Part shown: positions 34,827 through 42,836 of the stretch, piece after piece
How the letters are laid out: each line of letters begins with the position of its first letter
Numbering within the stretch: position 1 is the stretch's first letter
Source of the DNA: Akkermansia muciniphila
GTDB taxonomy: Bacteria > Verrucomicrobiota > Verrucomicrobiia > Verrucomicrobiales > DEV007
NCBI GenBank assembly: GCA_945883495.1
Contig: CAMCXS010000040.1
Span: forward strand, 1 to 54,354
Reading direction: 5' to 3'
Length of the DNA stretch: 54,354 bases
The notes under the pieces: generated by a model
What the model was told of the DNA's origin: nothing
What the model saw: only the letters and a program-made list of their open reading frames with translations
The model's database searches: none
Made by a program: the position numbers and the translations under genes

Positions 34827-35825
34827 TTAGGAGAGTCGAGATGACTTGGCGACCTGCAGGGGGCACAGGAGTCCGCTGATGACCTTGCGAATTTGGCTAC
34901 TTCTAGAGAGGACTGCTTCGTAACGGTTGGCGCCGAAATAGCGTACAAATAAGATTGTTATGCAAAGCCGGATGTAGCCCGCCGTGAGCCTAAGGTTTGG
35001 ATCGTAGCTAACTGCTTTGCGCAGTAGACGAGATGATTCGACGTGGGCACGATGTTTGCTTTGAACCGGCTTCCAGCTTAGGCAGAGATATGCTCTGGCG
35101 TAGCTCATGGAGCGATGGCTGACTTTTCGGCTGTCTGCTGAAGAAAAGGTTTTGTCGAGTACGTTCTGGAAGGACTTTTCAAGAACGCTCCAGTTGTTGG
35201 AGAGGCTCGCTGGGTGCTGACGATAGTAGACGAGGGCTTCGTGAATAACTTGGAATGGATACCGATCGGCGATCCGGAGCCACATATCCCAGTCTTCGAT
35301 TCCAGTTGTGGCCGGGTCAAAGAGACCTAGCTGTTTAAAGCAACAACTGCGGACCATGGCGTTGCTCCCGCATCCGATGAAATTGTGCATGACAAGCTCC
35401 GGCCATACCATGCCCTGGTTGAAATAGCGGCGAGTCTTCCCTGTTGGCTTGCCATGTTGATCAATGTTTGCCAGCCACGAGTAAACGATGGCGCAGTCAT
35501 CGTCCTTGTCGAGAATCGCAATTTGTTTAGAAAGTTTGCTAGGATGCCACAGGTCGTCCGAGTCGAGAAAGGCGATGTATTCGCCCTGGGCGACGGCGAT
35601 TCCGGTGTTTCGTGCAATCGAAGGCCCTTGATTCGGTTGCGTGATGAGTCGCAGTCTGGAGTCGCTGATGTTGGCGGCGAACCAAGCCTCCGTGCCGTCC
35701 GTGCTGCCATCGTCGATCACGATTACCTCAAAGTCCTGGAAATCCTGTTCAAGGACGCTCTGAAGAGTTTCGGGGAGATACTTCAAAGAGTTGTAGGATG
35801 GAATGATGATCGAAACTCTAGGCAT
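34827..35825 (-). CDS. GT2-family glycosyltransferase
   Basis: 332 residues from the ATG at 35825, preceded by AGGA at a 7-base spacing; an in-frame extension to 35975 lacks such support. GT-A signatures: PRVSIIIPSYNSLKYLPETL, FEVIVIDDGSTDGTEAWF, and the metal-binding EYIAFLDSDDLWHPSKLSKQ (D-x-D), then TGIEDWDMWLRIADRYPF with the E-D-W-D catalytic-base region. The C-terminal 90 residues are Arg/Ser-rich and weakly hydrophobic (YIRLCITILFVRYFGANRY). It is the only glycosyltransferase of the locus on the minus strand, convergent with the flippase and divergent from galE. Confidence 0.9.
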   Translation of the reverse strand: MPRVSIIIPSYNSLKYLPETLQSVLEQDFQDFEVIVIDDGSTDGTEAWFAANISDSRLRLITQPNQGPSIARNTGIAVAQGEYIAFLDSDDLWHPSKLSKQIAILDKDDDCAIVYSWLANIDQHGKPTGKTRRYFNQGMVWPELVMHNFIGCGSNAMVRSCCFKQLGLFDPATTGIEDWDMWLRIADRYPFQVIHEALVYYRQHPASLSNNWSVLEKSFQNVLDKTFSSADSRKVSHRSMSYARAYLCLSWKPVQSKHRAHVESSRLLRKAVSYDPNLRLTAGYIRLCITILFVRYFGANRYEAVLSRSSQIRKVISGLLCPLQVAKSSRLS

Positions 35826-35950
35826 AAGAAGATCCTGTGTATGCGTTTCCTTGATGCGCATAATATAGAGCAGTTCCGGCAAAGCGAAAGTAGTTTCGTT
35901 TTTTACAGGGAAACACATACGATGCTGCTGGAGAAGTTGCATCGAGATAT

Positions 35951-35966
35951 TCCCGCCCAGGCGGGA
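35951..35966. promoter_or_regulatory. Perfect short palindrome upstream of galE
   Basis: TCCCGCC and GGCGGGA separated by two bases, in the 256-base region between the divergent GT2 and galE genes. It could be an operator or a small hairpin; nothing else in the sequence tells which. It is about 115 bases before galE and 125 before the GT2 start. Confidence 0.35.
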
Positions 35967-36081
35967 TCGTTTCATTGGATGAGGGGCTCAGCGTTGCGGC
36001 GACGTTCGTGGAGGAAGATTCTGGCTTTCCGAAGAGTTTTTGCTTTCCAAAGTGCTGTTTTGGGGCTTTGTTTGCGGCGTC

Positions 36082-37086
36082 ATGAGAATTTTAATCGCCG
36101 GTGGGGCCGGATACATTGGAAGTCACTGCGTCCGGTTGCTGGGTTCCGCTGGACATGATGCGGTGGTGGTTGACAACTTGGTATTTGGACATCGACGGGC
36201 GGTTGATTCCAGGGTTCCCTTCTATGAGGCAGATTTGGGAGATGCGGACGCAATGGCGGAGTTGCTGATTCGCGAGAAGATCGACGCGGTGATGCATTTT
36301 GCCGCATTTGCTTATGTTGGTGAGTCGGTGCATCGTCCATTGAAGTATTACCTAAACAATGTTGCGGCAACACTCCACTTGCTCGATGCGATGCAGCGGG
36401 CGGAGGTTCATCGATTTGTGTTCTCCAGTACTTGTGCGACATTTGGTGTTGTCGAGAGTCTTCCTATTGTGGAGAATTTACCCCAATGCCCGATTAATCC
36501 TTACGGGCAGACGAAGCTGGATGTGGAGGTCGCATTGCGGGCACTGTGTGCGTCGGAGGGCTTTTCTGCCGCTGTTTTTCGTTACTTTAACGCGGCGGGC
36601 GCTGCCGAGGATGGCTCAATTGGGGAAGATCATGATCCCGAATCGCACTTGATTCCGTTGGCGATAGGCGCGGCGCAAGGGAAACGTCCGGCATTAAAGG
36701 TTTTTGGGATGGATTATCCCACGCCGGATGGCACTTGCCTCCGCGACTACGTCCACGTGGACGACCTCGCACGTGCTCACATCGCGGCTCTGTCATTGCT
36801 TCAGACGCCGGGACGGTTCGTGGATTACAATCTTGGAACCGGCACACCGACTTCCGTCCTGGATGTGATTGGCGCCGTTGAGGAGATAACTGGATTGAAG
36901 GTGCCTTGGGATCCAGCTGAGCGTCGGGAGGGAGACCCTCCTGCTCTGTATGCAGATAGCTCTAAAGCGCGCGCTGAGTTGGGTTGGGTGCCCAAGTACA
37001 CGGATATCAAGGCAATTGTGGAGTCCGCCTGGAGGTGGCATCAGAGCCATCCGGAGGGGTATGCGTCACAGATTGCGACTCCTTAA
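36082..37086 (+). CDS. galE: UDP-glucose 4-epimerase
   Basis: 334 residues from the ATG at 36082 (a TTG at 36040 would add 14 residues; the ATG gives the standard start). Motifs: MRILIAGGAGYIGSHCVRLL with the NAD-binding GxxGxxG, AVMHFAAFAYVGESVHRPLK, FVFSSTCATFG, NPYGQTKLDVEVAL (Tyr-x-x-x-Lys), YFNAAGAAEDGSIGEDHDPE, HLIPLAIGAA and GTCLRDYVHVDDLARAH. These are the bacterial GalE signatures. It interconverts UDP-glucose and UDP-galactose and so supplies galactose units to the polysaccharide locus it closes. Length is normal. Confidence 0.95.
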   Translation: MRILIAGGAGYIGSHCVRLLGSAGHDAVVVDNLVFGHRRAVDSRVPFYEADLGDADAMAELLIREKIDAVMHFAAFAYVGESVHRPLKYYLNNVAATLHLLDAMQRAEVHRFVFSSTCATFGVVESLPIVENLPQCPINPYGQTKLDVEVALRALCASEGFSAAVFRYFNAAGAAEDGSIGEDHDPESHLIPLAIGAAQGKRPALKVFGMDYPTPDGTCLRDYVHVDDLARAHIAALSLLQTPGRFVDYNLGTGTPTSVLDVIGAVEEITGLKVPWDPAERREGDPPALYADSSKARAELGWVPKYTDIKAIVESAWRWHQSHPEGYASQIATP

Positions 37087-37106
37087 GGTGGAGAGGCGAG
37101 TTACGG

Positions 37107-37146
37107 GCTGAATCGAGGAGGTATTTCCTGAGTTGCTCGATTCAGC
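37107..37146. terminator. Hairpin between convergent galE and response-regulator gene
   Basis: Perfect 11-base arms GCTGAATCGAG (37107-37117) and CTCGATTCAGC (37136-37146) with an 18-base loop, spanning the stop codon of the minus-strand regulator. Position between two converging genes suggests a bidirectional terminator or transcript-end stabiliser; there is no strong T-run. Confidence 0.55.
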
Positions 37147-37789
37147 TCCAGTCACCCGTTTTGACCCAGCTCACGGCCCGGTGCACCAGCTCCGTGGCGT
37201 CGCGCAGGCCGAGCTTCTCCTTGATGTGGGCACGGTGGGCGCCGATGGTGCGGACGCTGATGTTGAGCTTTCCGGCAATGTCGCGGCTACCGTGGCCCTC
37301 GCCGATCATGCGGAAGATTTCCAGTTCCCGATCGGTCAAGCGGCTGACCGGAGTGTCCCCGCCTTTCCGCGGGTTTGAAAATTCCTCGATGATCTTGCTG
37401 GAGACTTTGGGACTGACGAAAATTCCACCTTGCAGCACCGCTCGCACCGCTTCGATGAGGCTTTCCGGCGCTTCTTCTTTCATGACATAGCCACGCGCTC
37501 CGGCTTTGAGAACCCGGCCAGCGTAGAGCGACTCTTCATGCATCGAGACGACGATGATGCGGAGTTGGTCGTTGATGGCGCGGAGGTCTTTGATCAGTTC
37601 CAAGCCGTTTTTGTCGGGCAAACTGATGTCCGCGAGCACCAGATCCGGCGGATCCAAGAGGCAGATGGCAATGGCTTCCGCAGCGGTGCCGACGTCTCCA
37701 TGGATGCGGAGGCCGGGCTCCAGACTGAGCAACTGCACCAGTCCGCGCCGCATGATGGGGTGGTCATCCACGATGAGAATGCGTTTCAT
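37142..37789 (-). CDS. NarL/LuxR-type response regulator
   Basis: 215 residues from the ATG at 37789. Receiver domain at 1-120: RILIVDDHPIMRRGLVQLL, phospho-acceptor Asp in DLVLADISLPDKNGLELI, RIIVVSMHEESLYAGRVLKA and GARGYVMKEEAPESLIEAV. DNA-binding domain at about 148-215: LTDRELEIFRMIGEGHGSRD followed by a LuxR helix-turn-helix with GKLNISVRTIGAHRAHIKEK. It is the output regulator of the operon; its start overlaps the stop of the preceding kinase gene by 4 bases, so the two are almost surely cognate. Confidence 0.95.
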   Translation of the reverse strand: MKRILIVDDHPIMRRGLVQLLSLEPGLRIHGDVGTAAEAIAICLLDPPDLVLADISLPDKNGLELIKDLRAINDQLRIIVVSMHEESLYAGRVLKAGARGYVMKEEAPESLIEAVRAVLQGGIFVSPKVSSKIIEEFSNPRKGGDTPVSRLTDRELEIFRMIGEGHGSRDIAGKLNISVRTIGAHRAHIKEKLGLRDATELVHRAVSWVKTGDWS

Positions 37790-39192
37790 GCCTTCGAGGT
37801 CTTTTCTTCCGCGGGCCAAGGCACCGTTACCCGGATTTCGGTTCCTGAGCCGGGGGCGGAGTGAATATCGAGTTCCCCCCCAAGGATCCGGGTGCGGTGA
37901 GTCATGGTGACGAGGCCCATGCCGGAGGAACGCGCCTCGCTGCCGATGCCCTGGCCATCGTCGCGAATCACAAACAGAAGGTGATCGGCCTCAATCGCGA
38001 GCTCAAGTTCGATCTGGCTGGCCTTCGAATGCCGGGCGGCGTTGCTCACTGCTTCTTGGGCGATCCGGTAGAGATGCACGGATACGGATTCTGGCAGTTT
38101 CGGCATGTCCTCGCAACGGACGGTGCAGGAAATCCCGAAAGAGCGTGAGGTGCGGTCCACAAGTTCGTCAAGGGCGACCGGCAGACCTTCCAGTTGGAGC
38201 ACGGCGGGGAAAAGGCCGCGCGAGATGTCCCGGGCGCGGGCGTTCGCGTCCGCGATGAGCGAGGCTAGCGCTTCAAGGGCTTCGGTCTGTTCGCGTTGGT
38301 TTTCCGCGAGCCGTTGTTCGATGGCTTTTAGAAAGCAGCCGGCGCCCGCCAGTTGTTGGCACAGATCGTCGTGGATGTCCTGGCCGATGCGGCGTTGTTC
38401 GGCCTCGGCAGCATCGCTCAGCTGTTGTTCCAGGCGGACTTCGTGGGTAACGTCGTTGGCGCATACGATGACGCGGCCTGTGGTGCCTGGGGCCGAAGCG
38501 AGAAAGCGCAGCCGCACCGCCAAGGCGATTTTTTCGCCGGAGGCCTTGTGACACCAGGCGGAGAATTCCGCGAGATCCCGCGTGTTCGAGCGCTTCTTGC
38601 CGCTCAAGTATTTGGTGACGGCCGGGCAGAGCTTGGCTGCAAGGGAGCCGATGGCCTGCTGCGCGGGCAAGCCGAAGACCTGTTCCGCGCCGGCGTTCCA
38701 GCTGCGGACCACGCCTGCTTCATCGACAAGGAAGACAGCGTCGTGAACGTTGGCTAAAATCTCCGCCTGCAGTTGCAACTGCCGCTCGATCCGTCCCCGC
38801 TCGGCGGCATAACGTATGGACCTGCGCAAGGCTGCCTCTGAGTAAGCAGATTTGTCGAGGTAATCGAAGGCCCCAGCCCGCAGCGCGGCTTGATCCAGAT
38901 CGCCCCCGCCCGCGCCGGTGAGCATGATCACTGGGCGATGCAGTCCGTCCTGCTGAATCAGTTCCAAGAGCCGCAAACCGTTCTCCGCCCCGAGCCGGTA
39001 ATCCACGAGGTAGACGTCGTGGCGGCCTTGCCGGAGCGCTTGGAGGCCGTCATCGAAGGTGCGCGCCCAAGAGAGCTTGAATTCGCCGTCGTCCGATGGC
39101 GCCAAGTAGGATTCGATGAGCACGAAATCGTCCTCATCGTCGTCGATGAGAAGGACGTCGGCCGGAGCGGCGCTCGCGACTGGGGCGGACAT
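37786..39192 (-). CDS. Receiver-PAS-histidine kinase (HisKA_3 type)
   Basis: 468 residues. An N-terminal receiver (about 10-130) with VLLIDDDEDDFVLIESYL, acceptor Asp in DVYLVDYRLGAENGLRLL and AGAFDYLDKSAYSE; a PAS domain (about 145-270) with ILANVHDAVFLVDEAGVVRS and W-N-A-G-A-E; then a NarX-type kinase: phospho-His in RIGQDIHDDLCQQLAGAG, N-box in HLYRIAQEAVSNAARHSKA, and ATP-lid glycines in IRDDGQGIGSE and SSGMGLVTMTHRTRILGG. No membrane segment, so it is cytoplasmic. It probably phosphorylates the LuxR-type regulator encoded next, while its receiver may take phosphate from the upstream kinase (inference). Confidence 0.93.
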   Translation of the reverse strand: MSAPVASAAPADVLLIDDDEDDFVLIESYLAPSDDGEFKLSWARTFDDGLQALRQGRHDVYLVDYRLGAENGLRLLELIQQDGLHRPVIMLTGAGGGDLDQAALRAGAFDYLDKSAYSEAALRRSIRYAAERGRIERQLQLQAEILANVHDAVFLVDEAGVVRSWNAGAEQVFGLPAQQAIGSLAAKLCPAVTKYLSGKKRSNTRDLAEFSAWCHKASGEKIALAVRLRFLASAPGTTGRVIVCANDVTHEVRLEQQLSDAAEAEQRRIGQDIHDDLCQQLAGAGCFLKAIEQRLAENQREQTEALEALASLIADANARARDISRGLFPAVLQLEGLPVALDELVDRTSRSFGISCTVRCEDMPKLPESVSVHLYRIAQEAVSNAARHSKASQIELELAIEADHLLFVIRDDGQGIGSEARSSGMGLVTMTHRTRILGGELDIHSAPGSGTEIRVTVPWPAEEKTSKA

Positions 39193-39205
39193 TCTCGGTT
39201 TGGTC

Positions 39206-39631
39206 TCAGCTCTGCGGCGGGAGTTTTACGGTCTCTAGCCAATAATCGATGACACGTTTGGCCACCTCGGTGAGTTCTTGAAATGAGCTGGGCTTGGTGA
39301 TAAAGGAGTTCACGCCCAAATCATAGCTGCGGAGGACGTCTTCATCCGCGCTGGAAGTGGTGAGCACAATAATCGGAATCCGGCGCAAGGCTTGGTCCGT
39401 CTTCAGCTCGGTGAGCGCCTCGTAACCGCTCATTCGCGGCATGTTCAGATCGAGCAGGATCACGCCTGGCAGGCTCTTGCGGGAGCTGTCGAGGTATTCC
39501 AAAAGTTGACGGCCATCCTCCACAAACTGAAAGGCCCCTTGGTACCCGGCTTCCTCAAAGGCTTCTCGAGTCAAGAGGCGGTCGTCGGGGTCATCGTCGG
39601 CCAGGATGAGGATGGTGCGGGATTGGGTCAT
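39206..39631 (-). CDS. Stand-alone receiver protein (Rcp1/CheY-like)
   Basis: 141 residues, a single receiver domain without output domain: TILILADDDPDDRLLTREAF, acceptor Asp in PGVILLDLNMPRMSGYEALT, IPIIVLTTSSADEDVLRSYD and the Lys of NSFITKPSSFQELTEV. This subtype with D-D-D-P-D-D and N-M-P is typical of receivers paired with phytochrome-type or PAS kinases. Its start overlaps the preceding kinase stop by 4 bases and it lies 13 bases before the receiver-PAS-kinase gene, so it probably shuttles phosphate between them. Confidence 0.95.
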   Translation of the reverse strand: MTQSRTILILADDDPDDRLLTREAFEEAGYQGAFQFVEDGRQLLEYLDSSRKSLPGVILLDLNMPRMSGYEALTELKTDQALRRIPIIVLTTSSADEDVLRSYDLGVNSFITKPSSFQELTEVAKRVIDYWLETVKLPPQS

Positions 39632-40773
39632 GATTCGGGGGGCGTCGAGGGTTGCCGGAGGGGAAGCTCAACGAGAAACCTAGCGCCAACTCCCGGTTCG
39701 CCAAGAGCGGTGATGGTTCCGTGGTGCAACTCCACGATCTTGCGGCAAATCGCCAGACCCACGCCGGTCCCTTCGTATTCGTTGCGGCCATGAAGCCGCT
39801 GGAAAATCCCAAAAATGCGGTCCGCGTAGCGCGGTTCAAAGCCGATCCCGTGATCGCGAAACTCCAACGTCACCTTGCCCAAGACCGGCCTCATGGCGCT
39901 CACCGTAATTCGCGGCGTCTCGCCCGGCCGATGGAACTTCAAGGCGTTGCTCACCAAGTTTTGGAAGAGCTGCCCCATTTGCGACCGGTCCGCGTGAATC
40001 GAGGGCAGGGGAGTGGTCCGCTCGATGGTCGCACCGGTTTCGCCAATCGCGATTTCCAAATCCTCCAGCACGGTCGTCAGTACTTGGTTGAGATCGACTT
40101 CCTCGGCCGGGACCTGGTGCATCGAGACGCGGGAAAAGGTCAGCAAATCCTCGATCAAGCCCTGCATGCGGTGGCTCGCGTCGGTCATCCGTTGCAGGTA
40201 GTCGTTCCCTTTCTCATCGAGGGCGGTGGCGCAGTGTTTGCGAAGCCGCTCCCCAAAGGCGGTGATCTTACGCAGCGGTTCCTGGAGGTCGTGGGAGGCG
40301 ACGTGGGCGAAGTTGCGCAGATCCGCATTGCTGCGTTCCAGATCGGCGGCGTAACGGCGTAGCTCGTTGTCCGCGCGAGTACGTTCCGTTGTATCGACAA
40401 TGGAACTGACCACGAGCAGACCTTCGGGAGACGGTACCGGGGTGAGGCCGATTTCCACTGGGAACTCCGAGCCATCCTTGCGCCGGGCGTGGAGGTCGCG
40501 ACCCGCCCCCATGCCTCGCTGGCTGGGCTGCTTGGCAAACCCTTTGCGGTGATGGACGTGTGCCGAGCGGAAGCGTTGCGGGACCAAGTCTTCAATCCGC
40601 AGCCCGATGAACTCCTCCCGGCTGTAGCCAAACATGCGCTCCGCTTGCGGGTTCACGAGCACGACCGAGCCTTGATCGTTGACGACAACGATCCCGTTGG
40701 GCGCGGCTTCGAAGACAAGTCGGAACACTTCGTCGTGGTCGTTTAAACTCGCGGTCGGACCGGACTTCGACAT
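39628..40773 (-). CDS. PAS-domain histidine kinase
   Basis: 381 residues. One PAS domain (about 12-125): VFRLVFEAAPNGIVVVNDQG, VLVNPQAERMFGYSREEFIG and DGSEFPVEIGLTPVPSPEGL. A coiled linker (RADNELRRYAADLERSNADL) leads to HisKA with phospho-His in FAHVASHDLQEPLRKITAFG, then HATPase_c: QLFQNLVSNALKFHRPGETP, LEFRDHGIGFEPRYADRIFG, and YEGTGVGLAICRKIVELHHG. The S-H-D-L-Q-E-P-L box is of the phytochrome-like kinase class. Cytoplasmic, no membrane segment. It lacks an obvious chromophore site. First of the kinase genes, 61 bases after the stress proteins. Confidence 0.95.
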   Translation of the reverse strand: MSKSGPTASLNDHDEVFRLVFEAAPNGIVVVNDQGSVVLVNPQAERMFGYSREEFIGLRIEDLVPQRFRSAHVHHRKGFAKQPSQRGMGAGRDLHARRKDGSEFPVEIGLTPVPSPEGLLVVSSIVDTTERTRADNELRRYAADLERSNADLRNFAHVASHDLQEPLRKITAFGERLRKHCATALDEKGNDYLQRMTDASHRMQGLIEDLLTFSRVSMHQVPAEEVDLNQVLTTVLEDLEIAIGETGATIERTTPLPSIHADRSQMGQLFQNLVSNALKFHRPGETPRITVSAMRPVLGKVTLEFRDHGIGFEPRYADRIFGIFQRLHGRNEYEGTGVGLAICRKIVELHHGTITALGEPGVGARFLVELPLRQPSTPPES

Positions 40774-40834
40774 CCGGCTCTACTACCACTCGGTTGAAGT
40801 TGCGTCATCAGGTTTTGGCCGGTGAATTGCCGCG

Positions 40835-41758
40835 TCAGAACTTCAGCGAAGGCACCCACGGTTCTTCTTCCGGATGCACCGACAGGACCGAGCAGGGGGC
40901 GTCGTGGATCATGTATTCCGCCGTGGCGCCCGTTTGTCCGGCATCGAACGGTTCCCGCCGCCGTCCGCCGAGGATCACCAGATCCGCATGAACTTCGTTG
41001 AGGTAGCTGAGGATGCCGCTGCCGCGATTGTAGTTCTCCCGAATCGCGATCCGGGCGGCCAGTCCGCCGAAATCCGGCAATTCATCCAACACGAAATCGG
41101 CGACTTGGCGCTCCACCCGGCTTAGGTAATCCGCGACTTGGGCGGACGAAACATCCAGTTCCCCCGTGGTCAAAGCGGAAACCTTCCAGGCAGGGGCATA
41201 AACGTGGAGCACATGCAACTCGCCGCCGTCCGCCTTGACGATCTCCGCCGCTTGTCGGATGGCGCGACGGCAACCTGGCGTGAGATCGACCGTGACCACC
41301 ACGCGGCGAAAACCTCCGGTATGGCCGGACCGGACGAGGAGCGTTTCACACGGCGCATGCCGGATGCAACTGGAGGCGAGGGTGCCCAACTGCCGGGAGT
41401 CGCGGTGCGATTCTCCCTGCGCGCCGAGGACGAGAAGCGAGGCCTGCTCCCGCTTCGCCAAGCGGATGAGCTGCACGAATGGGTGGCCCGAGAGCACTTT
41501 GAGTTCCAAACTGGGCACGGTCCGGGTTCCCAGAGTTTCTAGGCAGAACCGGTCCAAGCGCATTCTTTTGCCGGCGAGCACTTCCTCTGGTCCCAACCCG
41601 GTGTAGCGGCAGGCGGCGGAGAGGAGTTCGTCGTGGAACACGTGGGCGATCACGAGGTGGGCGCCTTCCCAAGTGGCCAGTCGCCCTGCTTCTTCGAGTG
41701 CGGCGGCGCTGGGCGCGGAGAAATCGACCCCGACGACAATGGCGGAAAACTCATTCAC
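40835..41758 (-). CDS. Tandem universal stress protein (USP)
   Basis: 307 residues from a GTG at 41758 that overlaps the upstream stop as GTGA (41755-41758); a longer in-frame start at 41806 would overlap that gene by 52 bases and is less likely. Two USP domains: the first with IVVGVDFSAPSAAALEEAGR and a canonical ATP-binding loop G-2x-G-9x-G-T (VLGAQGESHRDSRQLGTLAS); the second with RRVVVTVDLTPGCRRAIRQA and a degenerate loop (ILGGRRREPFDAGQTGAT). Such proteins bind nucleotides and act in stress survival. Translational coupling to the next USP gene and to the kinase cluster suggests they report to or are controlled by the kinases. Confidence 0.92.
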   Translation of the reverse strand: MNEFSAIVVGVDFSAPSAAALEEAGRLATWEGAHLVIAHVFHDELLSAACRYTGLGPEEVLAGKRMRLDRFCLETLGTRTVPSLELKVLSGHPFVQLIRLAKREQASLLVLGAQGESHRDSRQLGTLASSCIRHAPCETLLVRSGHTGGFRRVVVTVDLTPGCRRAIRQAAEIVKADGGELHVLHVYAPAWKVSALTTGELDVSSAQVADYLSRVERQVADFVLDELPDFGGLAARIAIRENYNRGSGILSYLNEVHADLVILGGRRREPFDAGQTGATAEYMIHDAPCSVLSVHPEEEPWVPSLKF

Positions 41759-42672
41759 GACGTAATGGAGGAGGGCGCCCGGACGAGCAACGCGCTGCCG
41801 GGGCATTGGTGAAGGACGCGTTCTGCAGTGGTGCCGATAAGCGCCTCGCGCAGACCGGAACGGCCGTGGGTTCCCATGATCAGGAGCGGCGCCGCCAGAT
41901 TCTCGGCGAACTCGACGATCCCCCGGGCGGCGCTGAAGTTTTGGGTCAGCGAAAATTGGACGCGGCGCGGCTTGGCTCGCTCCTGGTAGTCCGCGGCGAA
42001 CTCACGGAGCCGGGTCAGGTGACTGGCGTCGATCCTCCGCAATGTTTCCGGATCGAGCACGGCTACGGAGTATGGTTCCAAACCGGAAGCGGTGGCCAGG
42101 TGAGCGTAGTAATCTCCGGCCGGGGGTTCGTTATGGATCACGTGAATCTCCAGATCTTCGCTTTCCGCGATAGCCAGGGCATGCTCCATTACTAATTCCG
42201 AGGCGGCCGAGTAATCGACGCACGCCACGATCGTCTGCGGCGGATTCGCGGATGGATTCACGAGCAGTACAGGCGTTTCCGCCTGCCGCACCAGGATGCC
42301 GGCCAGGGTGCCGAGCCGCCGGTTGGGGTGGGTATTGCCACGAGTGCCGGTGACGAGGAGGTCCGCCGCGAAGCCTTGAGCCAGCCGGGTGACATCCCGC
42401 GACGGGCTGCCGGTGTGAACTCGCAGCTCCACTGGCAACCCGGCTGGGATCGCCTGGGCCGTCCATTCGCCCAGTTGCCGTTCCAGCGCCGTTTGGAGGA
42501 TCTTGGGATTTCCGTGCAGTTCCTTGGCAAAGAGTTGCACCGCGTCCTCTTCGGCGACATGGATCGCGAGGATCTGGGCTCCGCTGCGTTGTGCGATCCG
42601 GCCCGCCCCGCGCAACGCCTGCCGCGAAGGTTCCGAAAAATCAATGGCGACGGCGATGCGCTGGTATTCCAT
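41755..42672 (-). CDS. Tandem universal stress protein (USP)
   Basis: 305 residues, two USP domains of about 150 each. First: RIAVAIDFSEPSRQALRGAG and a loop G-2x-G-8x-G-T, one residue shorter than canonical (VTGTRGNTHPNRRLGTLAG). Second: TIVACVDYSAASELVMEHAL and a canonical G-2x-G-9x-G-T (IMGTHGRSGLREALIGTTAE). So in the two neighbouring proteins the intact ATP loop is in opposite halves. It is the first gene of the minus-strand signalling operon, divergent from the secreted protein at 42837 (164 bases), where a shared regulatory region could lie. Confidence 0.93.
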   Translation of the reverse strand: MEYQRIAVAIDFSEPSRQALRGAGRIAQRSGAQILAIHVAEEDAVQLFAKELHGNPKILQTALERQLGEWTAQAIPAGLPVELRVHTGSPSRDVTRLAQGFAADLLVTGTRGNTHPNRRLGTLAGILVRQAETPVLLVNPSANPPQTIVACVDYSAASELVMEHALAIAESEDLEIHVIHNEPPAGDYYAHLATASGLEPYSVAVLDPETLRRIDASHLTRLREFAADYQERAKPRRVQFSLTQNFSAARGIVEFAENLAAPLLIMGTHGRSGLREALIGTTAERVLHQCPGSALLVRAPSSITS

Positions 42673-42836
42673 GAATCGGTTCTGGTGAGCGGCCTGAAGC
42701 CGGACCCTTGTGGATACTCTCGCGGAAAGATGGCCGAAGTTCTCCGCGCATTTTGGCGTAGAGAAACCGGCGGTTGCGCCAGTTGGGCGATTCCATGCTT
42801 GCGGGAAGGCGAGGAATCGGGATACCTTCCGGGTCG

